Shown piece by piece: positions 8,818-17,432 of a stretch of DNA of 64,000 bases. Each line of letters opens with the position of its first letter. Position 1 is the first letter of the stretch. The stretch is from Acidobacteriota bacterium. GTDB taxonomy: Bacteria > Acidobacteriota > Terriglobia > Bryobacterales > Bryobacteraceae. The position numbers were made by a program, and so were the translations under genes. The notes beneath the pieces were generated by a model. It was given only the letters and a program-made list of their open reading frames with translations. It searched no databases and was not told the origin of the DNA. Where the stretch lies: positions 55,823 to 119,822 of the forward strand of contig JAPKZB010000058.1 of assembly GCA_026393985.1 (NCBI GenBank), in the 5' to 3' direction.

Positions 8818-9906
8818 ATGCGCATTGCGATTGTTGGCACGCGCGGCGTACCGGCCAACTATGGGGGATTTGAGACCTTCGCCGAGGAGTTGGGGCAGCG
8901 TCTGGTAGCGCGCGGGCACGAAGTGCTGGTCTATTGCCGGGAGCAGCACCCCGCCGGCCACTTTCTGGGCATGCGGCTCTGCACCCTGCCCACCATCCGG
9001 CACAAGTACCTCGAAACTATCGTGCACACGGCGATCTCCACCCTCCATCTGCTGACGCAGCGGCAGGACGTGGCGCTTTATTGCAACGCGGCCAACGCCA
9101 TCTTCGCCTGGATGCCCCGCGTCACCGGAACGCGCGTCGCTTTGAACGTCGATGGCCTCGAACGAAAGCGCAAGAAGTGGAACCGGTTCGCCAAGGCTTG
9201 GTACCGGGTCTCGGAGTGGCTGGCGACCTTCTGCCCGAACCGCGCCGTCTCGGACGCGGTAGCCATCCGGGCCTACTATCGCGAGGTCTACCACACCGAA
9301 ACCACCTTCATCGCCTACGGCGCCGAGATGGGCAAGCTGCCGACGCGCGCAGCGCTTGACCAACTCGGCCTCGCGCCGGAGGGCTACTTTCTTTACGTCA
9401 GTCGCATGGAGCCGGAAAACAATGCCTTGCTCGTCCGGCAGGCCTTCGAACGGGTCGAGACAAACCTGCGGCTGGCGCTGATTGGCGACGCCCCCTATTC
9501 GCACGACTACATTGCCCGCGTCCGGGATACGCGCGACCCGCGCGTGGTGATGCCCGGGGCGATCTACGGCCAAGGCTACAAAGAGCTGGGTTCGCACTGC
9601 TACGCCTACATCCACGCCACCGAGGTCGGCGGCACGCATCCGGCGCTGATTGAAGCCATGGGCCGGGGCGCGCTGGTGCTCTATCTCGATACCGAAGAGA
9701 ACCGCGAGGTCGCCGGCGGGGCCGGCCTCCCCTTTACGGCAGCCAACCTGGCGGAGGTTCTCCGGCAGGCGCTGGCGCTGCCGGAAGCCGATCGCGAGCG
9801 GTTGCGCGCGGCTGCGGTGGCGCGCGTGCAGGAGCGCTATAGTTGGGATGCGGTGACCGACGCCTACGTGGCGTTGTTTGAGGAGTTATGCACCGATCGT
9901 GGTTAG
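8818..9906 (+). CDS. DUF1972-type glycosyltransferase (GT4 fold)
   Basis: A 362-residue GT-B enzyme. The N-terminus RIAIVGTRGVPANYGGFETF is the DUF1972 (RgpA/WchF-like rhamnosyltransferase) signature. The C-terminal domain carries SRMEPENN and a GTHPALIEAMGRG nucleotide-sugar motif. The family typically transfers rhamnose from dTDP-rhamnose to an undecaprenyl-linked acceptor. It ends the glycosyltransferase run and overlaps the start of alr by 19 bp, which links surface polysaccharide and wall precursor genes in one transcript. Confidence 0.9.
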   Translation: MRIAIVGTRGVPANYGGFETFAEELGQRLVARGHEVLVYCREQHPAGHFLGMRLCTLPTIRHKYLETIVHTAISTLHLLTQRQDVALYCNAANAIFAWMPRVTGTRVALNVDGLERKRKKWNRFAKAWYRVSEWLATFCPNRAVSDAVAIRAYYREVYHTETTFIAYGAEMGKLPTRAALDQLGLAPEGYFLYVSRMEPENNALLVRQAFERVETNLRLALIGDAPYSHDYIARVRDTRDPRVVMPGAIYGQGYKELGSHCYAYIHATEVGGTHPALIEAMGRGALVLYLDTEENREVAGGAGLPFTAANLAEVLRQALALPEADRERLRAAAVARVQERYSWDAVTDAYVALFEELCTDRG

Positions 9907-10988
9907 AAGTGTCGCTCGGGCGGATTGCCGGAAACTTCCGGGCGGTCCGGGCGGTAGTGGGTCAGCAGGTGGCCGTGATGCCGGTCGTCAAGGCGGATGC
10001 CTACCGGCACGGCGCCGTAGCCGTTGCCCGGGCGCTCGAGCAGGCCGGGGCGCAGTGGCTGGCCGTCAGCAATGTGCAGGAAGGGGCCGTGCTGCGCGAC
10101 GCCGGTATCCAGACGCGGATTCTGGTGATGGCCGATTTTCTGCCGGGGAGCCGGGAGGCCTTTTTCGACTACCGGCTGACGCCCGTGCTGCACGACCTCG
10201 GCGAGGTGGCCGAACTCGAGCACCTGGCCGCGCGCCGCGGCCAGCCCACCGCCTTCCACCTGAAGATTGACAGCGGCATGGGACGGCTGGGTGTGCGCGA
10301 TGCGGCCGCGCCCGTGGCCGATGCCGTCCAGGCGTGCCGTACCGCCCAGTTGGAGGGCCTGATGACCCACTTTGCCTCCGCCTCCGACTACGGGTCGGCG
10401 CAGACGGCGGAGCAGACCCGGTACTTCTTCGATCTCCTCGCCGCGAGCGGCCTGCGCCCGGCCTACGTCCATCTGTCCAGCACCATCCCGATCGCCTACG
10501 GCCGCCGCGAGGCCTGGGGCAATATGGTGCGGCCCGGCCATGCCATCTATGGCTACATCTCTCCGGCCAAGGGCCCGGCGCCGGACCGCGAACTCGACGT
10601 CACCCCCGCCCTCACCTGGAAGACCTGCGTGCTGACCGTCAAGGAGATCCCGGCGGGCGCCGCCATCGGCTACGGCGCCATGTTTCGCGCGCCCCGGCCG
10701 ATGCGGATCGCTATCCTCGCCGCGGGCTATGCCGACGGCTATCCGCACCGGCTCTCGAACAAGGGCAAGGTGCTTGTGCAGGGGCGCGTCTGCCCGGTCC
10801 TTGGGGCCGTCTCGATGGACGTGACCACCATCGACGTTACCGCCGTGCCCGGCCTGCAGCCCGGCGACCCGGTGACGCTGCTCGGCGGCGAAATTGACGC
10901 CCAACAAATTGCCCGGACGGCCGGGACTATCTCTTATGCGGTGCTATGCGGCATCAGTTCGCGCGTGGCGCGGATGTTTGTCGACTAG
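9888..10988 (+). CDS. alr: Alanine racemase
   Basis: A 366-residue PLP enzyme that interconverts L- and D-alanine for peptidoglycan. The PLP lysine is Lys35 in VVKADAYRHG (the family consensus has G where this has R). The N-terminal TIM barrel includes HLKIDSGMGRLG. The C-terminal beta domain carries the catalytic Tyr in GYGAMF and the GAVSMD motif. Length is normal. ATG 9888 lies inside the upstream glycosyltransferase gene (19-bp overlap) and gives a complete N-terminus. It ends 4 bp into the convergent gene downstream. Confidence 0.95.
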   Translation: MHRSWLEVSLGRIAGNFRAVRAVVGQQVAVMPVVKADAYRHGAVAVARALEQAGAQWLAVSNVQEGAVLRDAGIQTRILVMADFLPGSREAFFDYRLTPVLHDLGEVAELEHLAARRGQPTAFHLKIDSGMGRLGVRDAAAPVADAVQACRTAQLEGLMTHFASASDYGSAQTAEQTRYFFDLLAASGLRPAYVHLSSTIPIAYGRREAWGNMVRPGHAIYGYISPAKGPAPDRELDVTPALTWKTCVLTVKEIPAGAAIGYGAMFRAPRPMRIAILAAGYADGYPHRLSNKGKVLVQGRVCPVLGAVSMDVTTIDVTAVPGLQPGDPVTLLGGEIDAQQIARTAGTISYAVLCGISSRVARMFVD

Positions 10989-12325
10989 CGCGTCACGCCG
11001 ATCAATACGTTGGGTTCAAACAGGTAGGGAGGCGCCACGCCGCACAGGTCGCCGAGCGGCAGCACCTCGGGCGGCAGGTGGAAGCCCAGCACCCCGGTCA
11101 TGAACTCGCGGCGTTGCTCCATGCGCGCCCAGATGGCCGGGTAGCGTTCGGCGAGCGTAGCCCGGAGCGGGGCGTCGGCCAAGGCGTAGCTATCTTCCAT
11201 GCGCGTCGACGAGAAGCGCGGCGAACTAGGAATGATGTCGGACTGAATAATCATGCCGCTTGTGAGCGGTTCGGTCGAGCCGGCGTAGATGGGCGAGCCG
11301 GGCCACTCATCGTAGTGGATCAGGTGGCCGGGGTTGAGAAAAATGCCGTACTGGTCAAAGGGCAGAAGGCGATGGATCAGATCAAACAGCTCGCCGCCGG
11401 GGCGGCCCAGGGTGAGATGTTCAAACCAGGCGGCCATGGCGGCCACGTACGGCCCGGCGAACTCGTCGACGTAGCCGGCCGGGGCGTCGCTCGAGTCAAA
11501 ACCTAGCCAGCCGCAGCGGCAGCAGTTGCTGCCCCAATAGCTGACGTTGGCCGAGAAGTACTCGCCCCGGCGGACCACGTTGCCGCTGGGGCTGGCGAGG
11601 CTCACCCGGCTCGGCCCGGTCTTCACCGTCCAGTGACAGGACATCGGCAGGCCGTTGTAAGCGCCCTGCGCGGCGACTTGATAATCGAACAGGCCTTCCC
11701 GCAGGCCGAACAGCATGCGGCGCATGGCTTCGGCCGTCGCGGCGTTCGTACCCTCGAAGTAGGCGATCTCCCAGGGGGTGGCCCGGACGCGGAGCCGGGT
11801 GTAGGCGCGCGTGGCGTTTTCGATCGGGGCGAACTCGCGGACGAGATCGACGAGGTAAGAGGGCAGATCGCACTGCCCCGGCTCGTCATAATCTTTCCAA
11901 CCCACCACACCGACTTTCGCCGCGCCGCCCAGGCCCTCGGCCGTGAAGATTTCGCGCAGCGTGCGACCGTGGCCCCGCGGCTGGTCCATCAGCGAAAAGG
12001 GAGCGTAGACCTCCCCGCGGAGCAGGCCGGCCGTGTGCAGACCGCTGATGCGGAGGTAGCCGATGCACTCGTTGCCCACGAGCAGCAGCGGCGTGCCCTC
12101 GGCCGGCAGCAGCAGCAGCGCCTCTTCAAAGCGCGGATCAAAGCCGGTGGCCCAGAGCAGGTTGGCGTAGTGTTCGCGGTCGCCGTAGACGAGCAGATGG
12201 GAGTAGCCGAGGGCGCGGGCCCGTCCGAGGCGGGGCGTCAGTTCGGCCGCGTCGGCCCAGGCAATTGGTTCCACTGGTCCGGTATCCGGCCAGTCGGCTT
12301 CGATCAGGGTGTGGGTCCAGTTCAT
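10985..12325 (-). CDS. M24 (creatinase/aminopeptidase-like) family protein
   Basis: A 446-residue protein whose layout resembles Xaa-Pro aminopeptidase relatives: an N-terminal creatinase-type domain (YSHLLVYGDREHYANLLW, then LLLPAEGTPLLLVGNE) and a C-terminal pita-bread-like half that includes LRVRATPWEIAYF and NPGHLIHYDEWPGSP. The classical five-ligand metal set is not complete: His in GHLIH is present but the usual DxG...D and final E positions are not evident, so it may be a non-peptidase member. Convergent with alr (4-bp overlap) and divergent from the next oxidoreductase. Confidence 0.7.
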   Translation of the reverse strand: MNWTHTLIEADWPDTGPVEPIAWADAAELTPRLGRARALGYSHLLVYGDREHYANLLWATGFDPRFEEALLLLPAEGTPLLLVGNECIGYLRISGLHTAGLLRGEVYAPFSLMDQPRGHGRTLREIFTAEGLGGAAKVGVVGWKDYDEPGQCDLPSYLVDLVREFAPIENATRAYTRLRVRATPWEIAYFEGTNAATAEAMRRMLFGLREGLFDYQVAAQGAYNGLPMSCHWTVKTGPSRVSLASPSGNVVRRGEYFSANVSYWGSNCCRCGWLGFDSSDAPAGYVDEFAGPYVAAMAAWFEHLTLGRPGGELFDLIHRLLPFDQYGIFLNPGHLIHYDEWPGSPIYAGSTEPLTSGMIIQSDIIPSSPRFSSTRMEDSYALADAPLRATLAERYPAIWARMEQRREFMTGVLGFHLPPEVLPLGDLCGVAPPYLFEPNVLIGVTR

Positions 12326-12377
12326 GCGCTAGCGAGGGCTCCGGCGGGAGAGGCCGCCATGAAGAGACAATAGCACC

Positions 12378-13319
12378 ATGAGCAAAATCGTGAACTGGCT
12401 GGTGATCGGGGTGGGCGACATTACGCGGAAGCGCGTGCTGCCGGCCATTGCGGCGCACGAACGGAGCCGGCTGCGCGGTATTGTCACGCGTTCGCCGGAC
12501 AAGGCCGCGCCCTACGGCTGCCCGGCCTATGCAACGCTGGCCGAGGCGCTGCGCGATTCTGAAATCAACGCTGTCTACGTCGGCACCCCCGTGGCGCTGC
12601 ATGCGCCGCAGACGGTGACCGCGCTGCAGGCGGGCCGCGCCGTGCTGTGCGAAAAGCCCATGGCCATGAACTACCCCGAAGCCCGGGACATGGTGGCGGC
12701 GGCGCGGGATGCGGGGCAGCTGTTCGGCGTGGCTTACTACCGGCGGCTCTACCCCAACCTGCAGCGGGCCAAGGCGCTGGTGGCGGCCGGCGCGATCGGC
12801 CAGCCCGTCCTCTGCCAGGCTACCTGCCACAGCTGGGTGCCGCCCGGCATTGAGGCGGACTATTGGCGCTTTGACCCGGAGCTGGCCGGAGGCGGGCCGT
12901 TGTACGATATTGCCTCGCACCGGATTGACGCGATGAACTTTCTGTTCGGGAATCCACAGAAAGCTGCCGGATTCCTCTCGAACGCCGTGCACGGGTACGC
13001 GGTCGAAGATAATGCCACCGTTCTGGTGGAGTATCCGCGGGGCGTGCGCGGTGTCGTGGACGTGCGGTGGCACAGCCAGGTGGACCGGGACGAGTTCCGG
13101 ATCGTGGGCACCAAGGGCGCCATCGAGATGACCCCGCTCAACAGCGGCCGCCTGGTTTGGCCGGGCGGAATCGAGGAGCTGCCGCCCCACGCCAACCTGC
13201 ACTATCCGCTGGTGGCGCATTTTGCGGACGCTCTATTGGACGGTTCTCCGCTGATCTCGAGCGGAGAGACGGCCCTGTGGACGGACTGGGTGACGGGGAA
13301 GGTTGCAGTACGGTTATGA
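12378..13319 (+). CDS. Gfo/Idh/MocA family NAD(P)-dependent oxidoreductase
   Basis: A 313-residue Rossmann dehydrogenase. N-terminal WLVIGVGDI nucleotide-binding strand, the CEKPMAMNYPEA EKP motif (Lys catalytic) about residues 92-103, and the second-domain GGGPLYDIASHRIDAMN where His is the usual catalytic partner. The family oxidises or reduces sugar alcohols, inositol and UDP-sugars; the substrate here is not determinable. It is short for the family (usually 330-380), mainly at the C-terminus. Divergent from the M24-like gene and upstream of kgd on the same strand with a 40-bp gap. Confidence 0.9.
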   Translation: MSKIVNWLVIGVGDITRKRVLPAIAAHERSRLRGIVTRSPDKAAPYGCPAYATLAEALRDSEINAVYVGTPVALHAPQTVTALQAGRAVLCEKPMAMNYPEARDMVAAARDAGQLFGVAYYRRLYPNLQRAKALVAAGAIGQPVLCQATCHSWVPPGIEADYWRFDPELAGGGPLYDIASHRIDAMNFLFGNPQKAAGFLSNAVHGYAVEDNATVLVEYPRGVRGVVDVRWHSQVDRDEFRIVGTKGAIEMTPLNSGRLVWPGGIEELPPHANLHYPLVAHFADALLDGSPLISSGETALWTDWVTGKVAVRL

Positions 13320-13359
13320 TAAAAGTTAAACGCCGCATTTGCGCCGCGTACGCCTCTCC

Positions 13360-16300
13360 ATGCCGGAAAGTACAAAAATCGATGTGAACAGTTGGCTCGA
13401 AGAAGAGCTGTTTCAGCAGTACAAGAACAACCATACCTTTGTGGATGAAAGCTGGCAGAGCCAGTTTGCCGCGGGGAAGAGAAACGGGGCCGTCGCCGCC
13501 CCGCCGCCTCCTCCGTCCCCCGCGCCCGGCCCCGCGCCCGGCCCCCCAAAAGACCAGGTAGCTTCTTTGACAACTCAGACTCAGGCCGTGGAGGCCAAAT
13601 CCGCGCCCAGCAAAGAGCTGGACTCCTCCGAACAACTCGTCCCCCTGCGCGGTGCGCCGGCGCGGCTGGCCGAGAACATGACCCTGTCGCTTGCCGTTCC
13701 GACGGCTACCAGCCAGCGGTCGATTCCCGTCAAGGTGATTGACGAGAACCGGCGCATCATCAACCAGCACCGCTCCCTGCTAGGTCACTCCAAGATCTCC
13801 TACACCCACATCATCGGCTGGGCCATTGTGAAGGCTGCGCAGGCCAATCCGGCGTTGAACTGCGCCTATGCCGAACAGGGCAAGGACCAGTTCAAGCTCG
13901 TCCGCAACAGCATTAACCTCGGCTTGGCGATCGACTTGGCGTCGCGCGACGGGGGCCGCGCGCTGGTCGTGCCGAACATCAAGAACGCGGGCGCGATGAC
14001 CTTTTCGCAGTACCTCAAGAGCTACGACGACCTCGTCCAGCGCGGCCGCAAAGGTAAGCTGACCGTCGCCGACTTTGCGGGCACTTCGATCTCCTTGACC
14101 AATCCCGGTACTGTCGGCACGGTGGGTTCCATTCCCCGCTTGATGCCGGGCCAGGGCTGCATTATCGCTACGGGCGCCATTGACTTTCCAGCCGAGTATC
14201 AGGGCGTCGCCGAGGAGATGCGGGCCATGTTGGGCATCGGCAAGGTGATGATGGTGACCTGCACCTACGACCACCGCATTATTCAAGGTGCCGAGAGCGG
14301 CGCCTTCCTCGGCAAGCTGCAAGGGCTGCTGCAGGGCGACGACAACTTCTACGGCGAGATCTTCCACGATCTGCGCATGCCGCACCAGCCGGTGAAGTGG
14401 GAACCGGACCGGGCGGCAATGACCCGTCCGGCGAGCGGGTTCCGCCAGGTGGAGATCGGCAAGGAAAGCTCGGTCCTGCAGCTGATTAACGCTTACCGCA
14501 TGCGCGGCCACCTGATTGCGGACCTCGATCCGCTTGGCTCGGAGATTCAATACCATCCGGAACTCGACCCGGCGCACTACGGCTTGACGATTTGGGACCT
14601 CGACCGCGAGTTCGTGACCGGCTCGCTCGGCTCGGCGGTCGGCGAAGCCGCGCCGCACATGGTGGCGACGCTGCGGGAACTGCTTGAGAAGATGAGGCAG
14701 ACCTACTGCGGCAAGATCGGCTGCGAGTACATGTACATCCAGTCGCCCGAGCAGAAGACCTGGCTGCAGCAGCGCATGGAGCCGAAGGCGAACAATTGGC
14801 CCCTGGCTGAAGGCGACCGCGTGCGCGCGCTCGAACGCGTGCTCGAGGCCGAAGGCTTTGAACAGTTCCTGGGCAACCGGTTTGTGGGCCATAAACGGTT
14901 CTCGCTCGAAGGCGGCGAATCCACCGTGGCGATTCTCGATGAGATCGTCGTGCGGGCCGCCGACCACGCCGTGCACGAGATTGTCATCGGCATGGCGCAT
15001 CGTGGCCGGTTGAACATCCTGACCAATATCATCGGCAAAAAGCCGGAGCTGATCTTCAGCGAGTTTGACGGCAATCCCTACGAAGGTTCGATGCAGGGCT
15101 CCGGCGACGTGAAGTACCACCTCGGGGCGAGCGGCGTTCGGCGGTCGCCTTCAGGCCGGGAGATCGTCGTGAGCGTGGCGCCGAATCCATCGCACCTCGA
15201 AGCGGTCAATCCGGTCGTGGAAGGCATTGTGCGGCCTAAGCAGGACCGGCTGGGCGACACCAACCGGGAGCGGGTGATCCCCCTGTTGATCCACGGCGAC
15301 GCGGCGTTTATCGGGCAGGGCGTGGTGGCCGAGACGCTCAACATGTCGCAGTTGGACGGCTACACCACGGGCGGCACGATCCACGTCGTGATCAACAATC
15401 AGATCGGCTTTACCGCGCAGCCGGAGTCCTACCGGAGTTCGCTCTACGCTACCGATGTGGCGCGGATTGTGGATGCGCCCATCTTCCATGTCAACGGCGA
15501 CGATCCGGAGGCCTGTATCCGGGTGGCGCAGATGGCGTTCGACTTCCGGCAGCAGTTCAAGAAAGATGTCGTCATCGACATGATCTGCTACCGCCGCCAC
15601 GGTCACAACGAGGGCGACGAGCCGAGCTACACGCAGCCCATCATGTACCGGAAAATCAGGCCGCAACCGTCGGTCGCCACGCTGTTCGCCGAGCGGCTGG
15701 TGCGGGAAAAGGTGATTGCGACCGACGAAGTGGACCGGATGAAGAAGGCGATCACCCAGCGCCTGTCGGAAGCCCAGGTTCGCAGCCAAGCCAACGCGCA
15801 GCAGTACGAGTTCCAGGAGTTGGCCGTTGTCGATGAGTCCGACGTGCGGCGCGAGATTCCGCAGACGGCCGTCGACCGCTCCATTCTCGAACGGGTCATC
15901 TACGGAACAACGACCTTCCCGGAGGACTTCCAGGTTCATCCGAAACTGAAGAGCTTTATCGACAAGCGCCTGCAGATGCTCGAAGGCGGACCGGTGGATT
16001 GGGCCGCGGCCGAGGCGCTGGCCTTTGGCACCCTGGTGCTTGAGGGTACGCCGGTGCGGTTGAGCGGTCAGGATTCCGGCCGCGGTACCTTCTCGCAGCG
16101 GCACCTGGTCTTCTCCGACGCCGAAACCGGCGACCGCTACGTCCCCATGCAGCATCTGGCGCCGAACCAGGCCCGGATTGAAGTTTGGGATTCGTGCCTG
16201 AGCGAATACGCCGTCATGGGCTTCGAGTTCGGCTATTCGGTGGCCGATCCGTTGTGTCTTGTGCTCTGGGAAGCGCAGTTTGGCGACTTCGCCAATGGGG

Positions 16301-17088
16301 CGCAGATCATGATCGACCAGTTCATCACCTGCTCGCAGCAGAAGTGGGGTCAGCCGAGCGGCCTGGTGCTGCTGCTGCCGCACGGGCAGGAGGGACAGGG
16401 TCCGGAGCACTCGTCGGCGCGCATTGAGCGGTTCCTCTCGCTCTGTGCCGAGGACAATATTCAGGTGGTCTACCCGACAACGGCCGTGCAGTACTTCCAC
16501 GTGCTGCGTCGGCAGATGCACGGTGGGGACGACCGGCGCGGGATGCGGAAGCCGCTGGTGGTGTTTACGCCGAAGGGAATGCTACGGTTGCCGCGGGCGA
16601 GTTCGACGCTCGCCGACCTGACCAAGGGCGGCTTCTGCGAGATCATCGGCGATACGGCCCTGACCGAGGCGGCGCGCGTGAAACGCGTGATTCTCACCAC
16701 CGGCAAGGTGCACTACGACCTCGCCGAAGCCCGCGAAAAGCAGGGTACCACCAACGTTGCGCTCATCCGCATTGAGCAGATCTATCCGTTCCCGACGGCG
16801 GAACTGCAGGATGTGCTGGCGCGTTACCCGGTAACGGCCGAGGTCTGCTTCGTGCAGGAGGAGCCGCGCAACATGGGCGCCTGGCGCTTTGTGCGCGAAC
16901 ACGTGCAGCCGCTGCTCGATACGAGCCGTCGCGCCTTGCGCTACATTGGGCGGGACGAGTCGGCGAGCCCGGCCCCGGGTTCGCTCAAGCGGCATAACTT
17001 CGAGCAGGCGGACCTGGTGCAGGAGGCCATGGACGCGACCTCGAAGCCGCAGCCACGAACCAGGCTGGTGGCCCGCAAGAAGAGCTAA
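13360..17088 (+). CDS. kgd: Multifunctional 2-oxoglutarate dehydrogenase E1 with fused E2 succinyltransferase domain (KGD type)
   Basis: A 1242-residue fused TCA-cycle enzyme. Residues 8-40 are the E1 N-terminal signature (NSWLEEELFQQY, DESW), followed by a Pro/Ala-rich linker (about 47-75), then a dihydrolipoyl succinyltransferase catalytic domain (about 100-340, His305 in TYDHRIIQGAESG), and a full ThDP-dependent E1 (about 370-1240) with GMAHRGRLN, IHGDAAFIGQGVV and VVINNQIGFT. No lipoyl domain is fused. ATG 13360 was chosen because the conserved N-terminus starts there. The architecture is that of mycobacterial Kgd. A hairpin follows the stop. Confidence 0.95.
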   Translation: MPESTKIDVNSWLEEELFQQYKNNHTFVDESWQSQFAAGKRNGAVAAPPPPPSPAPGPAPGPPKDQVASLTTQTQAVEAKSAPSKELDSSEQLVPLRGAPARLAENMTLSLAVPTATSQRSIPVKVIDENRRIINQHRSLLGHSKISYTHIIGWAIVKAAQANPALNCAYAEQGKDQFKLVRNSINLGLAIDLASRDGGRALVVPNIKNAGAMTFSQYLKSYDDLVQRGRKGKLTVADFAGTSISLTNPGTVGTVGSIPRLMPGQGCIIATGAIDFPAEYQGVAEEMRAMLGIGKVMMVTCTYDHRIIQGAESGAFLGKLQGLLQGDDNFYGEIFHDLRMPHQPVKWEPDRAAMTRPASGFRQVEIGKESSVLQLINAYRMRGHLIADLDPLGSEIQYHPELDPAHYGLTIWDLDREFVTGSLGSAVGEAAPHMVATLRELLEKMRQTYCGKIGCEYMYIQSPEQKTWLQQRMEPKANNWPLAEGDRVRALERVLEAEGFEQFLGNRFVGHKRFSLEGGESTVAILDEIVVRAADHAVHEIVIGMAHRGRLNILTNIIGKKPELIFSEFDGNPYEGSMQGSGDVKYHLGASGVRRSPSGREIVVSVAPNPSHLEAVNPVVEGIVRPKQDRLGDTNRERVIPLLIHGDAAFIGQGVVAETLNMSQLDGYTTGGTIHVVINNQIGFTAQPESYRSSLYATDVARIVDAPIFHVNGDDPEACIRVAQMAFDFRQQFKKDVVIDMICYRRHGHNEGDEPSYTQPIMYRKIRPQPSVATLFAERLVREKVIATDEVDRMKKAITQRLSEAQVRSQANAQQYEFQELAVVDESDVRREIPQTAVDRSILERVIYGTTTFPEDFQVHPKLKSFIDKRLQMLEGGPVDWAAAEALAFGTLVLEGTPVRLSGQDSGRGTFSQRHLVFSDAETGDRYVPMQHLAPNQARIEVWDSCLSEYAVMGFEFGYSVADPLCLVLWEAQFGDFANGAQIMIDQFITCSQQKWGQPSGLVLLLPHGQEGQGPEHSSARIERFLSLCAEDNIQVVYPTTAVQYFHVLRRQMHGGDDRRGMRKPLVVFTPKGMLRLPRASSTLADLTKGGFCEIIGDTALTEAARVKRVILTTGKVHYDLAEAREKQGTTNVALIRIEQIYPFPTAELQDVLARYPVTAEVCFVQEEPRNMGAWRFVREHVQPLLDTSRRALRYIGRDESASPAPGSLKRHNFEQADLVQEAMDATSKPQPRTRLVARKKS

Positions 17089-17093
17089 GACCG

Positions 17094-17127
17094 AGCTGGG
17101 GACCAGCCTTCTGGCTGGACCCCAGCT
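17094..17127. terminator. Hairpin in the kgd / TPR convergent region
   Basis: An inverted repeat six bases after the kgd stop: AGCTGGGG-A-CCAGCC, loop TTCT, GGCTGG-A-CCCCAGCT. This gives 8 + 6 bp of stem with one A/A mismatch. No T-run follows on either strand, so it is a structured, possibly bidirectional attenuating element rather than a canonical intrinsic terminator. Confidence 0.55.
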
Positions 17128-17148
17128 GTCTCGCCACGGGGCGACCCT

Positions 17149-17432
17149 CTACTGAATCCCAAACATCTCTTTGAGCTGCATCGCATCGTCGGCCGTCGTC
17201 GAGCCGTCGAGAGAGTTGCTGTCGACACGCGAAAGTGCCCCCTTCGCGACGAGGGCCCGGAGATGATCCGCCTTGGCTACTGTCCGGGCCGTGAGCTTGG
17301 CAGCCCGGCAACTGTCTTCTGAATCCCGACCCTCTCTTTGCGCCGCACCGCATCGTCAGCCGCAAAGCCTTTTGAGCGAGTTGATGTCGGCCTGCGACAG
17401 GGCGCCGTGAGCTTGGCCGCCTCGGCAACCGC
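17149..17432 (-). repeat. Two decayed tandem copies of the 3' end of the adjacent TPR gene
   Basis: Downstream of the TPR gene's stop lie two further versions of its last ~50 codons. The distal copy (about 17149-17307) still reads in frame on the minus strand with the C-terminus NSLDGSTTADDAMQLKEMF followed by GIQ and a TAG stop, against NSLDGSTTAGDAMQLKEMF plus GIQ in the gene. The proximal copy (about 17314-17428) is more degraded, with frameshifts (KLTA, then SKGFAADDAVRRKERVGIQ-like remnants). Neither copy has its own start. This is partial tandem duplication followed by decay. Confidence 0.85.
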
